A stretch of DNA of 64,000 nucleotides, from NCBI GenBank assembly GCA_011009095.1, contig VTPC01091259.1, forward strand, positions 1 to 64,000, written 5' to 3'. The position numbers and the translations under genes are program-made. Source of the stretch: Ignelater luminosus. Lineage: Eukaryota; Arthropoda; Insecta; Coleoptera; Elateridae. A model generated the notes under the pieces. It was not told the origin of the DNA. It saw only the letters and a program-made list of their open reading frames with translations, and searched no databases. Below are positions 58,444 to 64,000 of the stretch, piece by piece. The first letter of the stretch is position 1, and the number at the start of each line of letters is the position of its first letter.

Positions 58444-59744
58444 CCTTATGACAAAAATTAGCTGTGTAAATAGGAATATTTTTAACAAATTTCTACTTTT
58501 TTAAAATTTTTTCGTATTTTTCGTCCATTAAAAACAACAAGAGAAGCAGAAGAAATGATTCTTTTCAACAATCATTGCTAGGCTATATAAAAAAATGGTT
58601 GGCTACACAAGATGACGAAGATGGGAAACAATATGCTAGAACAAATAGGGAAGTGAAAAAAGTCGTAAAGAAAAAAAAAGAATATATGGTGGGAACAGAA
58701 GTGCGAGTATATTGAAAGACATATAGGTGGAACAAAAACAAGCGAATCATGGAGATTCCTCAAACAACTTAGAAAAAACGATACAAGTAAAACAACATAC
58801 AAATTATACAAATGGACGAATGGATTACATATTACTCAAGAATGCTACAAGAGAAAAGACCAGAGTATACAGACAACATATATGGAAAAGGGAACGAAAA
58901 TAAAAATGACGATGACATCCAAGAAATAACCACTAAAGAAATAAAAAAAAGTTTAAAAAATATGAAAAATGGTAAAGCTCCTGGTCCTGGAAGTGTTCCT
59001 ATAGAGTTGGTAAAACATGCCCCTGAAATATTAATAGAAACACTGAAAGATATTTTTAACCGAAGACTGGAATAAGGCATAGTTAACGTCAATTTATAAG
59101 AAAGGAGTAAAATCCGATTGCAAAAATTACAAAGGTATAAGTGTGACAGCAAGTGTACGAAGACTGTACGGACGAATAATTAAATCAAGACTGGAGGAGA
59201 TTATTGACATAAATGGAAAACAGAGTGGATTTACTGGAGGTCGGAGCTGTGTAGATAATATGTTCACAATAAAGCAGGCACTAGAAAAACCAATGGAAAG
59301 AAACTTAGAAACCCACCTGGTATTTATCGATTTGGAAAAAGGCGTACGATGCGGTCCTATCGAGCAACTCTTCGAGATATTGGAAAAACTAAACATCACT
59401 ACAAATTATATTTCAGCAATAAAAGTACTGTACCAGAGACAAGAAACATATGTAAAAGTAGAAAATAAATTATCAGTATCCTTTACCCCAACAAAAAGGT
59501 TAAAACAGGGTTGTTCCCTGTCTCCAACCCTCTTTAAAATAGACTTAAATGAAGTCCTAAAAAAATAGCAAAACAATTGCGGAAATATGGGCCTCGACAT
59601 CAAGGGTACATATCTGCATACTCTATTTGCAGACGACCAGGTGTTACCAGCCGCCGAAGAATTTGACATCGAATATACGCTAAGAAAACTCAAGGACGCA
59701 TATCAGAAGGCCGCACTAAAAATTAATTATGAAAAACCCAAGTA

Positions 59745-61049
59745 AAGGGTTTTCCAAAAAGAGGTGTTATTTTGAATAGCCCGCTATTTCGGTAGATGTC
59801 ACTTTTGAAGCTATCATTTTTTGACATTTGACAAGTAGAAACTACGCCATTAATAAATATGGAACGATACACGCTTCAACAACGCATTGAAATTATTAAA
59901 ATTCACTATAAAAATGGTGAAAATTTGGCAGAGACGGTTCGTAAAACTCGAACATTTTTGGGTCACCGTGAAGCACCTTGTCGGACCGCAATACAGAAAT
60001 TGGTGAAAACATTCGAGCTCTTGGGACAAGTTAGTGATGTGAAGAATAAAACCCGTGCACGTCGCTCAAGAACAGCCGAGAATATTGCTGTTGTAGCCGA
60101 AAGTGTTAAAGAAAACCCAGGTTTGTCCATTCCTCGTCGTTCTTTGGAATTAGCCATTCCACAAACGTCATTACACCGTATTTTGCATAAAGATTTGGGT
60201 CTTAAGGCTTATAAAGTCCAGTTAACACAAGAACTCAAGCCGGCCGATCATCAACAACGTCGTGTCTTTGCTGATTGGGTCATTGAAATGCATGAAAATG
60301 ATCCAGAATTCCATCGAAAAATCATCTTGAGTGATGAGGCCCATTTCCACCTCGGTGGCTTCGTCAACAAGCAAGATTGTCGGATCTGGGGCTCAGAAAA
60401 TCCAAGAGTTATTGTTGAAAAGTCTCTCTATCCTCAACGTGTGACTGTTTGGTGCGGTTTATGGTCCGGCGGAGTCATTGGACCTTACTTTTTCGAAAAT
60501 GAGGCTGGAGCAACAGTTACGGTGACTGGATTGCGCTATCGAGAGATGATTAACGATTTTGTATGGCCGGAATTGGATGGTATTGATCTGGACAACGTTT
60601 ACTTTCAACAAGACGGCGCTACGTGCCACACAAGCAACGAAACCATTGATCTTTTACGGAAAAAGTTTCCGGACCGTGTTATCTCTCGAAGAGGTGATCA
60701 CAATTGGCCACCGAGATCTTGTGATTTAACACCTTGCGACTTCTTTCTTTGGGGCCACGTGAAAGAGAAGGTCTACGCCAACAGCCCAGCGTCGATTCAA
60801 GACCTCAAAGATGGAATTCGTGAGGCTATCGAGGACATAGGGCAGCCACTTTGCGATTTGGTTATGGAAAATTTCATGAAAAGGATATTGTCCTGTAAGC
60901 GTGGTCGTGGTGGTCATTTGCCTGATGTTATTTTCCACTATTAACGGCATACCTTCCTCTTTATAATGAAATAAACATCCGATCATTTATATTAAAAAAT
61001 GGCACTTTTCTTTGAATATCAAAATAACACCTCTTATTGGAAAACCCTT
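59745..61049 (+). mobile_element. Complete mariner-family (DD41D, rosa-like) element
   Basis: Terminal repeats AAGGGTTTTCCAAAAAGAGG and inverse AAGGGTTTTCCAATAAGAGG, about 30 bp with one or two mismatches, continuing GTGTTATTTTGA. TA at 59743-59744 and 61050-61051. 1305 bp with one uninterrupted gene. Everything needed for a cut-and-paste element appears present, so it is young compared with its neighbours. Confidence 0.92.
59859..60944 (+). CDS. Mariner-family transposase, DD41D, intact
   Basis: 361 codons from ATG 59859 to a stop at 60942-60944, no interruption. Residues 1-110 hold two helix-turn-helix regions that bind the terminal repeats (YTLQQRIEIIKIHYKNGEN; later NPGLSIPRRSLELAIPQTS), with a basic stretch RARRSR between. 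The catalytic domain has its first Asp in ILSDEAHFHLGG (about residue 158), second in FQQDGATCH (about 252) and third in SCDLTPCDFFLWGH (about 294), with 41 residues between the second and third, as in the rosa group. The usual PDL reads CDL, which lies next to but not at the catalytic Asp. Length matches active family members (about 340-360). The start follows the left repeat by 80 bp. Activity is unproven. Confidence 0.93.
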   Translation: MERYTLQQRIEIIKIHYKNGENLAETVRKTRTFLGHREAPCRTAIQKLVKTFELLGQVSDVKNKTRARRSRTAENIAVVAESVKENPGLSIPRRSLELAIPQTSLHRILHKDLGLKAYKVQLTQELKPADHQQRRVFADWVIEMHENDPEFHRKIILSDEAHFHLGGFVNKQDCRIWGSENPRVIVEKSLYPQRVTVWCGLWSGGVIGPYFFENEAGATVTVTGLRYREMINDFVWPELDGIDLDNVYFQQDGATCHTSNETIDLLRKKFPDRVISRRGDHNWPPRSCDLTPCDFFLWGHVKEKVYANSPASIQDLKDGIREAIEDIGQPLCDLVMENFMKRILSCKRGRGGHLPDVIFHY

Positions 61050-61640
61050 TATATTGCAATGGGGGGAGAGGGAGATGACCTAACTATAAACGGAAGAAAA
61101 ATAGGAAGACAAGAGGAATACAAATATCTTGGAACGCTAATCACTAATGAAGGAAATAGCAGAAAATAAATAGAAAGAAGAGTAACACTGGGAAAAAAGT
61201 TATACAACAATTAAACACGGTCCTTTGGTCAACTGAAATAACAAAATACACAAAGAGAAGGATATACAACAAAATTGTTCAAAGCATATTGTTATAGGAT
61301 TCTGGGGTTACAGAAATTACAAGAAAGAGACAAAGAAAGGATAATGACCATCCAAGTGGATTTAATGAGAAGAAGTTGCAGAATATCACGCCTACAGCAT
61401 GTAAGAAATGAAGCCATAAAAAAGAGATGGACCTACAAAGGACAGTCATAAAAGAAATTGAAACACGGCGTCTAAAATAGTATGGTCATGTGAGACGTAT
61501 GGAGGATTCCCGATGGCCCAAGAAGACATGGGGATGGCAACCACATCAACGTAGAAAAAGAGGAAAAGCGAGAGCGGAATGGAATACCCAGATACAGAAG
61601 GCAGTGGCAGGTGAATAGAAACAGTGATTTTGTTTTCAAA

Positions 61641-62542
61641 AACTACGCCATCTTAGATTTTTAATACACTGCATGGAACAAGGAACTTGAAAGGTAGATT
61701 AAGACACATGTTTTAGGATAATTTTGAGTAGCGGCAACACCCCCTCTTTTAGTGAGGTCTGATTGTAAACCTTAAAACCGTTTCTATTCACCCCATTTTA
61801 CGGTACCCCCATTAGTGAATTACGCAAAGATTTAAAGAAATCTAATGAAATAAAATGCTGTAGCACCCATAACGGCAGCCAAAATAGGAAAGAAGTTTTA
61901 TTATTCTTAGGTTTTTGTGCAGACGAATTGACCCAAATTCCAATTATTAATGAATTTGACTGCGTTGACAATCTTCAAAATTTTTAGTTTTACCGTGCGT
62001 ATATGTATGAACATTCAAAAACGCGATTTAGAGGGACAAAAATATCAAAATTAGATCAGAAAATTTTCTAGGAAACATTTTGCCTCTTTAAAGGAAAGTA
62101 TTTGGCTAATAAGAAACCTGCATGGCAACCCCTGATATGCCGTCATTCTAATTTTTATCACTTGCTATTGTTTATCAATTGCAACCAAGTTGCGAATGGT
62201 TTGTAGTGCCACTTGTCGCGATCAAACATATTTGAGTGTTGCTTGAGATTTTTGTAAATTTTGATAATGTTACATATTCTTCAAGATATGTACTACCTTT
62301 TCATTTACAATAAAGTTAAAAAAACTCAGTCTTATATACTTTATTGTGTGTCAGAATTCGGTAATTTATCATGAATAATTTTTATAAAATATTCCATGTT
62401 TAACAGCTTAGACGCTGTTAGTTATCTTTTGTTATCTAACAAATCTATATTTTTCTGATTCCTTATTTATTGTACTTGTTTAGAAATCTGGCGATATTTG
62501 CATCCGTTTACATCTGCAGATTATATTTGTTTATTTTTATGA
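61641..62542. other. Spacer before the Transib-like gene
   Basis: AT-rich, no coding frame. It may hold the left end of the Transib-like element, but no CACAATG-type terminus was recognised. Confidence 0.35.
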
Positions 62543-63937
62543 AGACGTAATGTAATTACCCGAAGGCAATTATTTAATGTGTTAAAAGAGAAGGGGCGTT
62601 TTTATCCTACAAATAAGGAGTCGCAAAGTTTGTTAATAAATTATATAATAGACATCATTGGGCCTCAGAACGTGCAAGATAACGATCGAAAAGATCTGGT
62701 AAAGCGATTAAAAACTTTGGAAATGTCTTACACCAGCAATGGAAGCAATGTTACCGTTCCCCGGTTAGATTCGATTTCAAAAACAAACAATGGCTTGATG
62801 AAGGATTAATTATCAGCGGCAAGCAAACCAAAAGTATAAAATGAAAAATTTGATGACTCAAGTATTATGTCAACTTCTGTTGTACCATTACAATAAATAT
62901 CTTAAAAGTAATGATAAGTTAAAAGTCATCTAGCAGAATTCCAGATCGTCTTCCACTCGTTTTTTGTAGACCCATTAAATTTCAGTTTATAAAAGAAACT
63001 GCATCAGTAATCAAGGCGGAAGTTGGAATAATTCAAAATCAAATACGTGACTTGCTGCCAACCAATATCAGTATTTCTGAAATGAACATAGGGGTATACC
63101 ACAAATTGCTAAAACCGAAAGTGGATGGGAAGGTTTGCAATGAATTGATGGATACCAAGTCTATTTAAATGTGGAGCAAGCAGTAGGGAATTCAATCAGT
63201 TAGATACTGTGAAACAAAAACCGGTTAACACGAAGGTTCTCTATTTAGGTATAAGTTCATTGCATGCATATATTTGGTAAATATAGCATATCGATTAGAT
63301 TTTAAACAGTGGCACAAGCAACGACAGGTCAACAAAAACATGTGTGACACCAGAAGAAAAAGCATGATATCACAATTCCGTTAAGAAACTGGGCTGTTAA
63401 TAGATATTCCTAAACCCGGTTTTGGAAACACGAATGACGGTAATACTGCCAGACGTTTTTTTCAAGATCCTGAAATATCTGCTAGGATTACAGGAACAGA
63501 TCAAATGCTCATATACCGTTTCAGTGTTCTGTTAAAAGCTTTAAGTTCTGGATATGATGTAGACCCTCAGCTGTACGATTTATATGCTTTCGATACTGCC
63601 AAAATCTACGTTAATTAATACTTTACACAAAATTATATTGCATGGTAAACATGTAATAAATAATTTTCAACTATCTATTAGTCAACTATCAGAAGATGTT
63701 CAAGAATCGCGACACAAAGAATTAAGATTTTTTAGAGAACACAACACACGCAAGATTTCCAGACAGTCAACCAATTCAGATTTAATACGGGTTCTTTTGA
63801 CGTCTGCGGATCCATATATTTCTGGTATTCGGTTGCTTTCCCCTAAAAAGTCATATGTTTTGAATAAAGATGTCATTAGTTTGCTAAAATGCCCTAACGT
63901 AGATGTAAATAGTGAAAATGGGATCACATCTGAGTAA
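62543..63937 (+). pseudogene. Transib/RAG1-like transposase pseudogene
   Basis: Four pieces in order. (1) 62543-62817: RRQLFNVLKEKGRFYPTNKE, DNDRKDLVKRLKTLE, then shifted WLDEGLIISGK. (2) 62941-63168: LPLVFCRPIKFQFIKET and VDGKVCNELMDTKSI, the region with the second acidic residue in Transib proteins. (3) 63281-63618, one stop: AYRLDFKQWHKQ, ETGLLIDIPKPGFGNTNDGN, TARRFF, ITGTDQMLIYRFSVLLKALS, YAFDTAKIYVN. (4) 63584-63937: LHKIILHGKHVI, QLSEDVQESRHKELRFFREH, TRKISR, LLTSADPYIS. Piece 4 matches the RAG1/Transib C-terminal core; its SE in QLSE is the expected catalytic Glu. The first Asp region is missing between pieces 1 and 2. Confidence 0.7.
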
Positions 63938-64000
63938 CTAAGACGTTTATCTTTGTTATTTTGATTTTGTATTATAGAAGTTCCAGATAAATTTTTCATA

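Larger units (their letters stand above)
58570..61615 (+). pseudogene. RTE-like reverse transcriptase (interrupted at 59745-61049)
   Basis: Reads KWLATQDDEDGKQYARTNREV, then MDEWITYYSRMLQEKRPEY and MKNGKAPGPGSVPIELVKHA (58812-59075); after a shift LYGRIIKSRLEEIID, KQSGFTGGRSCVDNMF, FIDLEKG (motif A, broken after it) and LKQGCSLSPTLF (59143-59568); then the active-site box LFADDQVL (about 59625, intact) and LKINYEKPK. After the mariner it resumes YIAMGGEGDDLTING, EYKYLGTLI, YGHVRRMED and RRKRGKARAEW. Removing the mariner with one TA keeps the reading frame across the junction. Stops elsewhere show it was decaying. Confidence 0.85.
58545..61640 (+). mobile_element. RTE-like LINE remnant split by an intact mariner
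   Basis: Body pieces 58545-59744 and 61050-61640, same strand and consecutive in the protein. The endonuclease is absent, so the 5' end is truncated. No target duplication was found and the 3' limit is approximate. Confidence 0.75.

Noticed and set aside
1..64000. CRISPR arrays, rRNA and tRNA genes
   Set aside because: None seen on either strand; the short direct repeats present are subterminal arrays of transposons or minisatellites.

Overview
The window is repeat-dominated, AT-rich insect nuclear DNA. Support comes from the mix of element families: mariner-like elements including a DD41D copy with an intact transposase, pogo/Jerky-like, hAT and Transib/RAG1-like transposases, RTE-like, R2-like and Jockey-like LINEs, a KRAB-A-domain-containing-protein-2-like integrase, and TTAGG-like short repeats. 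I cannot name the species, and I found no confident host gene. A few spliced-looking or promoter-like fragments are listed with low confidence. One assembly gap lies at 34538-34729.

Layout: 1-2339 is a decayed hAT element holding a 1.1-kb foldback element. 2592-5281 carries three palindromic elements; one has a hammerhead-ribozyme-like fold in each arm. 6085-7151 is a broken pogo-like transposase and 8165-9372 a KRBA2-like integrase. 9849-11765 is a mariner-like element with roughly 500-bp terminal repeats. 12207-12544 is a short element with a TTAGG-like core and a perfect 8-bp target duplication. 17076-19277 is a 5'-truncated LINE between 17-bp duplications. 21751-24462 is a second pogo-like element and 24765-25936 a non-autonomous hAT element. 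26480-29345 is an R2-like LINE split by a short TIR element.

29727-32640 has two mariner-like transposase remnants and 35861-37164 a third element with long TIRs. 38183-47135 is a nest: one mariner is split by an inverted-repeat element that probably owns the mariner transposase at 42184-43189, and that element was itself invaded by a subterminal-repeat element and a LINE. 50016-52433 has LTR-like segments. 53590-56620 is a Jockey-like LINE split by a GC-rich insertion. 56800-58443 is a third pogo-like element. 58545-61640 is a LINE split cleanly by an intact DD41D mariner (59745-61049). 62543-63937 is a decayed Transib/RAG1-like transposase.

Almost every coding sequence is broken, so the window is best read as a record of nested insertions. 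The 361-codon mariner ORF is the exception. The most notable items are the RAG1-like transposase, the paired hammerhead-like motifs, the intact mariner, and the three pogo-like copies that have each lost a different catalytic acidic residue.
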